Assembly (NCBI GenBank): GCA_021464415.1 | Contig: CM038469.1 | Location: 61,919,650-61,983,649 of the forward strand | DNA from: Lonicera japonica | Lineage: Eukaryota; Streptophyta; Magnoliopsida; Dipsacales; Caprifoliaceae | Reading direction: 5' to 3' | DNA length: 64,000 nt | Shown here: positions 12,301-24,700 of the stretch, piece by piece | How the letters are laid out: the number at the start of each line of letters is the position of its first letter | Numbering within the stretch: the stretch's first letter is position 1 | Position numbers and translations under genes: made by a program | The notes under the pieces: model-generated | The model's database searches: none | Told to the model about the DNA's origin: nothing | Seen by the model: only the letters and a program-made list of their open reading frames with translations

Positions 12301-13213
12301 TGTACAGGAAAATTTATATATATATATATTTATAAAATAAATTGTCAACTGCCATGAGTTATTTGCGTGGCCACCAGCTACCATGTTAAAATTATTCTTG
12401 CACCCGCATTGTATATATAATCATTTTTACGAACCAGAAAGAAGTAAGAACATGTTGCCGTTGACTTTTCTCTACTTCAAGCAACCTTATATTACACCAT
12501 GTACCTGCTCTTCTTCTTTTACATTTTGCTTGTTCATAATTTTATACAGGCTACTATCATTCCTTTTTTAACATAAGTGTGATATAAGAATATTACACTA
12601 TGTTGAAATTCTTTTTTTAATATAAGTAAAGCTTTTTTCATATTGGTAACTTTATAATACATGTATATTTTAACATCCATTTTCCTTCCTGTTTAAGTGA
12701 CGCATAATCCTTGCAAGTATATAATGACCAACTTCTTGGCAGTTACTAAAGTATCAGTAGTACACTTAACTCAAATGCTCAAGCACAGTGTTTTTGTCAA
12801 AAATTTTGCATGCTTCAAAGGTTTGGTAAATTTGTATACCTTAGGTGGCTTAATAATAAGCTGCTCTTGACGTGGATAAAATGCTTCCTGAAACCTGCAT
12901 TACAGGCAAGGCACCAAACACCACCAAAAAAAATTATGTTGTAACTAACCCAAAAAATAATTAGACAGAGCAGAAAATGTTATCATGCAATTGTCTAGTT
13001 GATGCTTCTTAATAAACAGATAATTTTAAAGTGCTTGGTACGGAAGTTAAAGAGAGTGCAACAACTACATGGCCAATATACTAAGGAAGTATATGGCATG
13101 AACAAGCTGGCAGTCAACAGAAAGGAAAAAAAAAACAGTAGACAGTTCATCCTAGTATATATAAGGTTCATTGCAGCCTTTAAAAAACTCCTCTGCCCGA
13201 TTCACCGTCCCTC

Positions 13214-14175
13214 CTATTTCGTAAGGCCGTTCACCCACTCAAGCTGCCGATCAGGATTTGAAAGAAGGAAGAAACTGCGCCAATCCTTCCCCGATATTAA
13301 CTTCTCCGCGGCGAGGCCATATTGAACTCCAGAGACCGGCATATTTTTCAAGATGCTCATACAATCGATCATGGTGTGCTCCTCAGCAGACGTCGCGGAC
13401 CTGTCGTAATGGGCTTTCTTCGCACGCGATGTCTCGGACATTGTTTCCATTAGCACGTCTAAGGAGGTCTTGCTTCGTTTCGATGAGCGAGCCTTCGTAC
13501 CACTTCCATGAACGTTGGTAGCATCTATTGGAAACGTGCTAGGACCACCTCCCACGTCCAATTCCTCGTCCGAGTCAAGTGGGCCTTGGTTCGAAGCTCG
13601 GCCAAACTGCCCTGTTGCCGTAGTGTTTCCAAAAATTTTAAAAAGTGTTTCGTAACCAAGCAAACCTTTCTTTTTAAAAACACCGGCGTTTGGGTTTGCC
13701 TGCAAACCAAAATTCATATACGCATTAGTTTGTCTACCATAGAAATATATTAATGGCTGAATAATAATATTCTTTCGAAGACAAAACCATAATACTACAT
13801 TGGCATTGGAAGAAGAATAATAATATAGGTTACTAATCTGGTATTTACCTTCACGTACGTGGACCAAACATTCTCATCGGCAGTTACGGTGTTTGTCTCG
13901 GAGTTCCACCCAAATCCCGTGCTATTAATTAGTTTATGAAAAGCATTGGTTTTGGCTTTCATTCGTTGAAGTTTCGCTCTAATTTGTGCTGCATCGAAAT
14001 ACCTTCCAGTTCGCTCTTTCAATTTTTGTGAGAGTTCGTTTACTTGTTTAGCGCTTAAAGATGTATTGAGCCCCATTCGACCCGTGTCGAACTCTTCCTC
14101 GATCAATAGTATGAAGGCTTCCTCTTGAGATGGGTGCCAATTACACGACCACTCACTCACTATGTGGCTACTCAT
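13214..14175 (-). CDS. Myb/SANT-like DNA-binding protein of PIF/Harbinger element
   Basis: Two minus-strand exons (14175-13849 and 13699-13214) join in frame to 270 aa. The N-terminus has the trihelix of the Myb/SANT-like domain (Myb_DNA-bind_3), with W at 12, and NELSQKLKERTG and IRAKLQRMKAK helices; then comes GFGWNSETNTV with ENVWSTYVK. The middle is acidic and Ser-rich with a basic stretch (KARSSKRSKTS). The C-terminal helical part ends in FFLLSNPDRQLEWVNGL. In PIF/Harbinger elements this second protein binds the element ends and helps carry the transposase into the nucleus. It is upstream of the transposase on the same strand, as expected. The frame is intact. LIMYB-like host proteins share the domain, but the position inside the transposon argues for the element protein. 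Confidence 0.85.
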
Positions 14176-16370
14176 CTATAAAAAATTTATTGTGAAGAAT
14201 ATGTACAGTTTGTAGGATGTAATTATTATTGGAAAGAAGAAAAAAACAAACTGAAGAGAATGTCAAAAAAAGGCTGTGACACACTAATGGATATCTACTT
14301 CGTAAATAAAAAAGACTTCCTATAAAAATGATAAAATTGCAAAAACATGGTTCATGTGATTAATTTTTTTTGGTAAGCGTACCATGTGATCACAGCATGC
14401 ATCTTTAAGTTGAAAGGAAATTTAACTAAGCAACCGTAAGACCCGCCTTACGGCTTTTGTAAAGAATGAAGGGTCATTAGAAAACACCAAATTTAAAAAA
14501 AAACATGACTGAAATACGAATATTAAAAACAGGCCTCCGGTAAAACTGGAAATGACGCAATTAGAGCAGAATAAAATTGTAAATTTATTCATGCGGTACT
14601 GGAAAGCTAAACAATAACCTTATGGATAGCAGATTATATGGCCCTTGATAGAGCATTAGAGGTCAATTAAGGTGAAGGTCGTATTGATTGGGGTTTTCTT
14701 CTGAAAACTTTCATAAGGATTTAGCTGATCAGTTCTTAGTCCAATGGATTTAGCTGCCCTACACAATGTTGTGCGCTCATTGCCGAATGAGCTATGTGCA
14801 AGAGTAAACAAATAGATATAGTTTCTGTACCATAACAAATTGCCTAAAATACAAGCCCAAGTACTTATTGACACAACGAAGCTAAACAGAATATTAGAGA
14901 CACTTCAAACGCAATCAAACTACTCCCAATCCCATGTAAACTGATCCGGGTAGTAGATGGAAACAGAAAAACAGTCTGAGAACAAACTTGTAATTCTCTG
15001 TTACACTTCCACTACGATAAGTAATGTATCATAATTTGGGACTTGAAACGAAATCGAGAAAAACAAAAGATTTTTTTACTGCACTTCTTTACCTCGGCTG
15101 CAGTTCGGCCGTAATTTGTCAATAATGTTTAGATAACCAAACGTTAAGAATACTACGAGGGCAACTTTCCTCAATAACAAGCCCAACCAATATCAAAACA
15201 GCGTGGGCAAATTCCAGAATTACAAAAAGCATCGTTCAACCAAAATCTCTAATTAAGGAAGAGGTCACGGACTCTACTTAAGTAACCCATCAATGTGTAT
15301 ATTTGTAGATTACACAATCAAGAATTTTGGTTGGATTGAGGCGCAACTGGGTTGTTCATAATTGGTACTTGTATTGCTTGATTCATGAAAAAAAGCATTG
15401 TCATATAGTTCTGGCGAGCAAGAAGCAAATAAAGTAGTGGGTGAACAAAATTTTTAAAATAATCAAACACCTTTAGCTGCATATATTGAAAACTGTCTAA
15501 CTCAAATTTCTTTAAGTCCTATTATCAAACAACATATGTGCATCAAAGTAATGGAACTTGGGGGTTCATATCAACCCAATTTTTTAAACCAAAAAATTTA
15601 TAAATGCAGGCTTTGGTCTACTAACCTTTGATTTTTTCTTCGGAGAGAAGTTGTCCGCAGAGATTGTTTCGTCCGTGGTCTCAACTTTCGGAGAAGGGCT
15701 TCGCAAGTGCAAAAGCTTTCTCTTACTTCTTGTAAGCACCATCGATTCTATCTTCTCTTACTTTCAGCAGAGATTTATTGAGATTTAAGCAAGAAGGTGA
15801 GAGTCAATTAGCCTGATATTGATTGAGAAGCCAACCTGACCGTCCGGATGCAATTGTCGGCCAGCTTGGTACCGTAAGCGTAGGTGATTTGTTGTAAATA
15901 GCAACCGGGTTGCAGCTTTATAGAGTGGTGAAGGGATGCTTTTACAGCTTCAGCTTTACTTTAATTCAACCAAACTCGCCCAAAATTCCGACGTAGGTAC
16001 CGGCGTGCCTTTGGCCCTAGCCTGTAGGGGGCTGTGTGAAGAGATGGGTCGGAGTGAAAAGAGAGAATAGCCTGGCAGAAGAGTTAGAAGAGAGTTATTC
16101 CGAAGGACAAATGTGGTTGGGGAGAAGAGAGTAATTTCGGAAGATTGTTTTCAAGATGGGATTCGATGGCTTGCGGAGAAGAAGAGGAAAACTGCATCGA
16201 TATTGTAGTCTACGCAGCTTTATGTTAATAGTGAAGGCTGACAGCAAAAGTTTGAAACACTGTTTGTATCTATCTTTTTTAGAAATGCACTTTGAAAATG
16301 TGCAACCAAATAGCCATTTTTTTAAAGTATATTACAAACACCTATCCAAAAACTACAACCAAACAGGGGC
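14176..16370. other. Non-coding 5' subterminal part of the Harbinger element
   Basis: About 2.2 kb between the Myb-like ATG and the right terminal repeat, with no ORF that I can support. It probably contains the promoter and leader for the minus-strand genes. The stretch 15630-16160 is richer in G+C and in CT/GA tracts than its surroundings, which fits a transcribed leader. Confidence 0.5.
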
Positions 16371-18093
16371 TACGTGTTAACCTATATTTACACAAAACTT
16401 GAAAAAAAATATGCTTTAATAGTATTTTGTATTCTCCTGTGTAGAATTTGAAATGTCCAATTATACGCCAACATATGTTGCATTGTAATTTTATGTATTT
16501 TTTTTATAATTTCTTGTTGAAATTTTTTATAGAAAATTTTACAATCACAATGGATCTTATTTTATAGATCTCAACGAGTAAATTTTAAATATATAATTTT
16601 TATTAAAATTCATTATTTGTATTAAAAGTTATAAAATATTAAAATTTTATAGAAAAATTAAGTAGATATAAAGCCGACGTGGGAGTGTGAATAGGGGAAA
16701 CATTTTGCACATTAATTTTACACAAAGCTAACTTTTAGAAGACTATTAGAAACTAAATTTTTACAAGTTATGTAAATTTTACACAAAACAAAAATTTACA
16801 AGACGGTTGGAGGTATTCTTAAGTATATATATTATTATAAAATGTAAGTGCGTGGAAGTTACTATCACACTGATTTTTGTGATTTTCCTATTTTACCTCC
16901 ATCATTTTTATTTTATGAAGCACGTACACTTCCAAGAAGGTGATGTGTTCGTGTCATACCAATGTAGGACACCCACATTTCATAGACATTTGTTGAACAC
17001 GTGTTTGACACCTCTTTTCACGTGTCCATAATTTAAATATATAAATTTGTTTAAGGGACATGTCCGGCACTTCCTGATCACTCTTAAATATGTGTCCTCT
17101 ATTTTTAATAAATTACAATACATATTTATTTTATTTTGATGCTGAATAAATTTAACTAACTGAAAAACCCAAATGAACACTTGTAATAATTATAGGTAAA
17201 ACTTCAGATATGAAAGGCTATGGGAGGAGTATCTAATAATTAATAATATATATTATTAAATTAACTATATACACGATAATTAATATAATAAGTATTTGAT
17301 ATTCTTGCTAATTTGTAGTAAATAATGGTGATGTACAACTCATTATGATATACATGCATACACCAAATTACTTAAAAATCAAAATAAATAGTTTCAATGT
17401 TAAAATAATTCTCAAATTGAATAATTTATCTTTTTAACATTATGTAAACATAACTAAAATGTTAAATTACCGGCTCAAAACTGAAAAATGTGTTAATTTA
17501 AAGAAGTCTCCATCATATAAACATAACTAAAATATAATATACATATATTTTAATAATATGAGATATTATTGATTGCCTTAATTATAAATTTTATGTAATA
17601 TGTATTAACATATTTATTTCTCATAAAAATATGTAATATATGAATCCTAACAACCGGTTGGAAAGATAAACAAATTTGAGTGATGCCAAAGGTACCACTA
17701 AATTAATTTGGGGAATCCACCCTCTCATTAACACAACACATTTACTAATGGTTATTCAAGCAGCCATGCATATTCTTTTCATTTCGAAACCTCACGCTGC
17801 CTGCATCGTATTCTTAACCACGTCAAAAACTTTAGGGTCGATCCGTAATCACTTCTTCTTCTTCTTCTTCTTCTTCTATTAACTGTAGTGTTTCCCATCC
17901 AACTTTTTTTCTTTTATAAAAGTTCATAATTTCGATTAAATTTGGTCAAAAGTTAAGTTCAGGGAATTAATCAAAGTTTTCATACTTACAACAATTATGT
18001 GTAAAAACAATTCAAGAAAACTATTGAATATAATTTTATATGGCAGTCAAAGAGCAATTAGATCACTAGTAGCTTTATATATAACTTATATGC
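16371..18093. other. AT-rich intergenic with MITE remnants
   Basis: No gene is visible. The part 16400-16810 contains TTTTACACAAAAC and AGAAGACTATTAG-like words shared with the elements at 55377-55770 and 61645-62255, so it is probably a decayed copy of that MITE family. A (CTT)n tract lies at 17852-17877. The rest is low-complexity AT-rich DNA. Confidence 0.5.
17852..17877. repeat. (CTT)n microsatellite
   Basis: An uninterrupted trinucleotide CTT tract of about 8-9 units. Confidence 0.95.
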
Positions 18094-18102
18094 TATAATT
18101 AT

Positions 18103-19225
18103 GAGTTAAAAACACACTATACTCTAGAAGTTTACACCAAGCTTCACTTTTGTCCAAAAGTGGATTTGCCGTCCAAAATCTTAACGCAATCAATCACATG
18201 CTCGTCACGTGAGTGCAAAAATGGTTTTCTCTCTCATTAACCTCCTTTTCCTCGTTCATCTTTCTCATTTGCCCTAATTTCATCAAAACAGTAAAGAGTG
18301 AGAAAAAGGTAGGCAGGCAATTTAAAAAAATCTAACTGTATCAGTTTTTTTCCCAAATTGTAACTACCTAAGAGAGAATTTATTTGATTATTATTAGAAA
18401 CAAACGTATTCTTAAAAGAAATTGAATTTGATTCGGAGGTCGAATCATGGATCGGAGACTGTGGCGATGGCGGCGGCGGTGGAGGAAGGGGGAGAACGGC
18501 GACAGTGGAGGTGGTTGTTGGAGCAGTTTTTCATCCATTTCTAGTGAGGCATAGAGAAGTTGTGGAGGGGTTGAGATTTGGCTGGAACAAGTGGGGCCAT
18601 GCTCTATTTTCTTAAAGACATTATATAGAAAAAAATAAATAAATTCTCTCACTATATATATAAATGTGAGTGTGTATATATTATATAATATGATCGATCG
18701 GAGATTTATGTGTTATTCAATGATAAAGGAAACTGCCAAGTAGAAAAGATACCATAAACGATTAAAATCAAATTAAAGGGAATATAAAGAAGCGAGATTT
18801 AGTAAGGAATGAGGGGTGTAAGGGAAGGTTCATAGTGAAAGTGAAACCCTAAAAGTACAAAGATTAAATAAGGAGATCAAGAAGAGTCCCGAGTTATTTT
18901 TTCTCTGTCTAGAATAGTGATATCAGCAAACGCGTATTTGATCTTTGAATGGCTCTAATGGAGAGATTCAAAGCCTTAGGAAGAATAGGATTTTACAGAT
19001 GAGAAAGAGGAACCGAGGAGAAGGGGCTAATGAGGAGAGAATACCATTTTTGCCCTCATGTGACACGCATGTGATTGATTCTGTTATGATTTTGGATCGC
19101 ACATCCACTTTTGAATAAAAGTGAAACTCGGTCCAAAATTTATGTCTTTATGAGTGCCAAATTAAACTTTATGGACAAAAGTGAAATTCGGTATAAACTT
19201 CGAGGGTGTTATGTGTTTTTAACTA
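18103..19225. mobile_element. Mutator-like non-autonomous element with long terminal inverted repeats
   Basis: The left end (GAGTTAAAAACACAC) and the complement of the right end (TAGTTAAAAACACAT) start inverted arms of about 200 bp. Later matching blocks are TTCACTTTTGTCCA, CCAAAATC and CAATCACATGC. The 9-bp word TATAATTAT flanks both ends (18094-18102 and 19226-19234), the target size typical of Mutator-like elements. The interior has no convincing ORF; a 90-aa minus-strand frame at 18380-18652 looks fortuitous. Confidence 0.8.
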
Positions 19226-19234
19226 TATAATTAT

Positions 19235-19808
19235 CAATTAATTTCGAATTTTTTACTCTTTTTAACCCTGTGCATTTTAAGTTATCAAAATCAACAAAAT
19301 ATTTAAATTTGAGAATGTTAAAATAGTTAGAATGAAGTTATTTAAATTGATCCATTAACATGTTTTCAATTTAAACCAATCCATACATTTCAAATAAGAT
19401 GTGCATGTTAATTTCATCTTTGATCCGATCATACCTTTATTTCAAAACACAACACAATAGATTAGCAATAGAGAATAAATTCACAAGAATCAAACTTTTA
19501 TAACGAATTATTATTCAATTCAACTTAAATTAGTAATAATTTATTCTTTAATTGTAAAATAACATTCATTTAAGATAAATCTATAATTGATTATAGAATA
19601 TATTATTTTTCAATATTAATATTATTTTTTATGGCATGAAAAATAGCTAGATACAACAAAACAAGTAAAAGTTTATACTTTTGCAATTCAAGGGGTTGTT
19701 TGTTTACACCTTTCAAATTTTCAAAAGTTTCAAAACTATTTGGTAATTTTAAAATTTTCAATATGATTTTTTATTTTTTATTTTAAAAATTAACAAATTC
19801 CTCCTTAA
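19235..19808. other. AT-rich intergenic
   Basis: No gene is visible. Near 19691 the sequence GGGGTTGTTTGTTTACACC resembles the start of a MITE-like repeat at 35725 (GGGGTTGTTTGTTTCAACC), but no matching second end was found. Confidence 0.5.
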
Positions 19809-21030
19809 TACTTTTTTTTTTGAAACCAGGAATTGTCAAGATTAAGCTGAAGCAATTACATCGAAAATAAATTAAGGGGGAACAAGCTCCCAATCCTCAA
19901 AGTCAGATAAAGAAAGGGCCGCCCTAGCAATGCTATGAGCCACGACGTTCGCTGACCTACAGATAAAATCTACTTTGCAAGACTCTATGGTCCTAGCAAT
20001 AGCACGATAATCGTCCAAAATAAGACCAAAAACCAACCTGTTTAGGTCAACATTATTAAAAGCATGAAAGAAAATTTGGGATTCAGTTTATATAGATACA
20101 TCGCGGAAGTTTTAGTGCTTTAACCAGCTTAATGCCTCACGAATTCCTAGCGCTTCAGCCACCTTCGGTTACCGCACACCAACTAGTCTACCTGCTCCTT
20201 CTGCCAAGAAATTGCCTTCATGATCTCTGATAATAAATTCAAAACCGGTACGATTATTCCTCGAGTCAATGCTAGCATTTACGTTGCATTTAACACGTCC
20301 CAAAGGAGGACAAGACCATGGCATTACTGCTGTTGATCCTGAATTAACCGTGTTGTTAGTGGAAGCTTTTAAATAATGCCACTGCATAATTGTTGATTTT
20401 GACATATTAAGGATCGCATTTGCCACGAACGGCTTTCCGATCCATATCTTCTTGTTCCTACCATGCCATATACACCACAATAAGCATGCGGCTTTTTCCA
20501 GCTCCACCTTACTAGCCCTGCATCTGATCGCATTCCACCAATTTGTATACGAATTGTAACCTGCGGACTTGTCCCCCACGGAAAACCTGACCCCAAACAG
20601 CTCTAACTGCTGGGAATGAAATAAGGAGGTGAATATCAATTTCCACCTCAAAATTGTAGAGTAGACAAATGTTTTCGACATCCACGTGGCGGGCTTGAAG
20701 TGCTGACTTTGTAGGAAGGGATAGAGAGAATACTCGCCATAGAAAATTCTTAATTTTACCGAGGACATTTAATGACCAAACGCTTTGCCAAGGAATCAAA
20801 GACGGGCCTAGTACCGGGAGGAAAGTCGCTACTAATTTCCAGTACCCTGATTTAACGGTATATAAGCCCTTCTCGCTCGGCTTCCATCTCCATCTATCTT
20901 CATAAGAGAACCTTGAAACGGGAATTGAAAGAATTTTTTTCCAATCCCAGAACGAAAACAGCATGTGAATCAGATTAACTTCCCACTCATGAGTTTCCGA
21001 ATTAATAAGACCACTGACTTGTGCTGGAAT
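19809..21030 (-). pseudogene. 5'-truncated LINE fragment (zf-RVT and RNase H)
   Basis: Minus-strand frames encode a LINE C-terminus: INSETHEWEVNLI, then WKPSEKGLYTVKSGYWKL and KIKNFLWRVF (zf-RVT), CLLWCIWHGRNKKIW, and an RVT_3-type RNase H start (VKCNVNASIDSRNNRTG, FIIRDHEGNFLAEGAG). The reading frame shifts at least twice (near 20520-20600 and near 20170). The RNase H motif that usually reads NVDA is NVNA here, so a catalytic Asp is lost. Poly-T at 19809-19818 is the poly(A) end. The reverse transcriptase and endonuclease regions are missing. Confidence 0.88.
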
Positions 21031-21220
21031 GGAATCAAATTAATACTTAAAATTTAATTTTAAAAAAAATAAAATATCTCCTGATCTTTAAATCATTTTC
21101 ATGAAAAATATAAGAATAAAATTATATAAATAATATTCATTCATCAGCGAATTAAATATAATAGGTTCAAAATTCAAACAATACAAAAATAAAACAAACA
21201 CATTTTTTAACGGGCCTTTA

Positions 21221-21650
21221 CAGTCCGTTTGGATTGAGGGAATGGGAAGGAAAGGAAAGGAAAACAGGAGGGGGGATTGCATTTCACTTGTTTGGATAGA
21301 TTTATAAGAGGGAATGGAGAGAAAACGGAGGGATTGGAAGGGAATGCCAATCCCCTCTATTCCTTTATTTTGTTTCCTTCTAATATTAGGAGGGAAATAA
21401 AAAGATTTTAATGATTTTTTCACGTTATTCCAAATTTAACCATAATTTATTAATAATATATTAAATCACATTCCTTTCATTTCTTTTCTTCTTTTTATTC
21501 AAACAAGATTTATTTTCATTCCATTATTTTTCATCTTTAATTATCCAAACAACTATAAAATTAAACTCATTCCTTTTCATTCTATTCCATTCCTTCCGCT
21601 CCTAATTAACTATTTCATTTTCATACCTTCCCTTCAATACACACGGACTG
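21221..21650. mobile_element. Tourist-like MITE with TTA target duplication
   Basis: The ends read CAGTCCGTTTGGATTGA and, complemented, CAGTCCGTGTGTATTGA. TTA flanks directly on both sides (21218-21220 and 21651-21653). The body is rich in GGAATGG/CCATTCC-type words. It ends 145 bp before the ATG of the membrane-protein gene, so it lies in that gene's promoter or leader. Confidence 0.85.
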
Positions 21651-21794
21651 TTAGTTATTGAGATTGACACAGGTAAACGAAGGCATCCCGAAAAATTCAG
21701 ATTTTAATCAAACGAGCGATTCATACGTTTGACAATTGGGTTTGTAGCCCTAATCCACCCAAATTCGACATTCCAATTCGGATTCTTCAACCAA

Positions 21795-24700
21795 ATGAGG
21801 AGACTCATCATCGCATCACGAAGGAGACGGATTTCCGTACACTGTTTCCTTTTAGCCTCTGCAGTCTTTACTGGTCTAGGTTTATTAATCCTCACTCTCC
21901 GGTCCATTGATCCATCTACCGACATTAATCTTTCAATCAACACCAATCACCAAATTGCCCAAGAAGAAGCAGTAATCGATGCGATTCTCAGCTCAGATGA
22001 TAGGGATAGAAGAAAAGGATGTGCAACTGTTGAAGAAATGGGCGAAATTTTCCACGGAGGGACTTGGGAGGCAGAAAGTATCAGAGTTCGAAAAATTATT
22101 CAACGTCATTTTGTTGTCCAAGGTACTATTATCATTAAAATTCTATCCAATTTTGCTTATTTTATGTAGATTTGCATTTGTCTGAAGGTTTCGTTTCGTT
22201 GAACTCCGAATGCTTATGTTGAACAGAAGTTCTGCAAAATATGTTTGATTTTATTTGCCGTGTACATGTCATTTTATCATTTTACCCTTGTTATTGTGAT
22301 ATATATAGCTAATGAAGGAAAAGAATAGGTCTACCAATAAAAGTTTTGAGTACTGCACTTGCCTCTTAATGCTGAATGCTGGATTTTAATATAATTCTGC
22401 ATTAGGAAGTGAGAAAACAAAACATTAAATTCTACCTAAGTTCATTCAACATTAAGAGGTAAAAACAAACACCGCCTTAGAGATATTTTCACTTTTTTAG
22501 TGAAGTTTGTGGATCTAGGAAACTTTGTAATAGATGACACATGGGTCTCTATGAACATGAGGCGTTTAATAGACATTATGCTTGGGTATAACATTACAAA
22601 GCTCGGTCGATTATGGAAGAAATATGGGATGGGTAATGATTGATTTTAAAGTGGTGACCATGTACATGTATAAATGTGCTCAATGGTTTTGTCGAATGCT
22701 CTAAAATGGGAATAAAGTTGAAATGATCACAGCTGGTGTTGAAAACTAAGACTTCCCTGTCAAACAATAAGAGTCGGATTTGCTTTTTGGGATGTCTAAA
22801 ATTAAGAGTTCCCTTCCCAAAATTAACATATCAATCAAATGATAGTTAAGCAAGATAAGGTAACAGCCATTATTACCATTAAAGTTGATTTTTCATTTTA
22901 AAAATTATTTTTGCAACGGGACTCAAATTTAGAGAGTGGCTGTACCATTTTTCATTATTTGAAGACTATTTTATGACCATAAGGGTCCTTTTTATAACAA
23001 GATGGAAAATGATAGCAAAAGCAATTGATTTTGGTGAGAAGGTAGAAAATAAGTTGTGGGGATCTCTCCATTTTATAAGTAGACCTCCTCCTCTATTTTT
23101 TGTGGAAATTTTTTCTCTCACCACCCACAGAAATTTTTTCAAGGGAAAAAACCAAAAAGTAAGTGAAGATTTCGCCACATCCCTCAACTTATTTTCCACC
23201 TTCTCGCCAAAATCAATTGCTTTTGTTATTATTTTCCATCTTCTTATCAGATGGACCCCAGAGTCCCATTCAAATATGTATACAGTATAAGATTTTATAG
23301 GAAGTTGCAATTTTCACAAGTGAGAGAGGATTCGAGGAAGCAACCATAGTTAGTTGGGCCTAAACGAAGTTGCTTTGCTTTTAATTTCCTTGATTAGCCA
23401 CCATTTTAGGAAAACTCACACACATACAGTAACAATTTCGAATTGAATATTGAAGAGAAACAATAAATTCGGTATTTGAGTGTACATATAGCAATGGTTC
23501 ATCCCATCTCAGTCGGATGAACACAGCCACGTTGTATACTCCACTGTGAATTCCGAAAACATCAGATCCGACAACAGCAAATGAGACCCACCACTCTCAG
23601 AGCTCCCCGACACTGCTGGCGAACTGCCTGACCTCTCCGCCGAGGCATCCAACATAGTTACATCAAACCCCTTACCTAGATCCATGGATTTTCTTCTCTC
23701 TACGAATATCGAAATGGTTATGAGTTCATTAAAGGGTTATGAGTTAGTTGGGTTCTGAGTAATTCAATTTTGATTGTGTTTCAGTGTCGATTTGGACTCA
23801 ATTTTGATTCACTTCACTTCAATTTGATTTTGATTTTGATTTTGGTTTCAATTGCATCTCGATTTGATTTGGATCAATAAGTTTAATCACTGAAAATAAT
23901 CTTTCTCAAATTGCTAAATCACTAAGTTGACTTTAATGATTCGATTTTGATGATTTCGACAAAGCTGTCTAACAGGTAGGGGGCAATGGTTTGGAATTTG
24001 TTAAGAACCATGAAGTCATCAAATTTTTCTCAGTTGAAGCTCCAGATAGTCAGCGATGTTGGCCACTAATTTTGCACACTCTTCAAGTTGGGGCAATCCA
24101 TGGCTTCCATGGTGGTAGTGAAGCAATAAAGTAGAAGTAGAAGTAAATAGATGGAAAGTAAATACACGGAAAGAGAGAAAAGAAACTGTGTGTGGATGAT
24201 TTGTTGGGTAAGTTTTAGAGAGAGAGTGGAGGATTTGTTGGGTCTTGGGGAGAGAAAGTAGAAAAGTTAGGGTTAGGTAATAAAGGGGAGACGTGAAGAA
24301 GATGAGGGTATTTTAGACAATTAAAATAAAAAGTTAACAGAGTTAGAGCTCTGTCAAGTTTTAGGGGGTTAAGTCAAAGGATTATCAGAATAGGGAGTAA
24401 CTCTAATTTTAATATTAAAATAGGGCACAAACTCAAAAAAAATCCTTATAATTTAGACAAAAGGAGTAGTTTGGTTTATATGTGGAGAATGGGTGACGAG
24501 TAATGGCCAGTGGAAAACGTACAACTTCCTATAAAGTTCACACATGAGCATTAAACAGTGTAGGGCCAAGATTTTAAGATAACATCCTAATGTTTATTTA
24601 AATTGGCAAAATTCAATGTGAAAGATTGCTTGAAAAGGGCTTGGATTAAGGAATAACATCTTTATGCAACTGATTTTCGTTTCAGGTGCTTCAAGAATCC

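Larger units (their letters stand above)
9147..16370 (-). mobile_element. PIF/Harbinger transposon, apparently full length
   Basis: The left end begins GGCCCTGTTTGGTTGTAGTT and the right end is its complement with two mismatches over about 24 bp. Both ends are flanked directly by TAC (9144-9146 and 16371-16373), a 3-bp duplication of the size typical for PIF/Harbinger, although TTA or TAA is the usual sequence. Inside, all on the minus strand, are a Myb/SANT-like ORF, a DDE transposase and a small GRF-finger ORF. The first two open frames are uninterrupted after splicing, so the element could be autonomous or only recently silenced. Length is 7224 bp. Confidence 0.88.

Noticed and set aside
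18380..18652. 90-aa minus-strand frame
   Set aside because: Pro/His/Arg low-complexity product, no domain, and it lies inside a Mutator-like non-autonomous element.
22973..23310. Overlapping open frames on both strands with similar proteins
   Set aside because: The similarity (KAIDFGEKVENKL in both) arises because the DNA is an inverted repeat, a MITE, not because it is coding.
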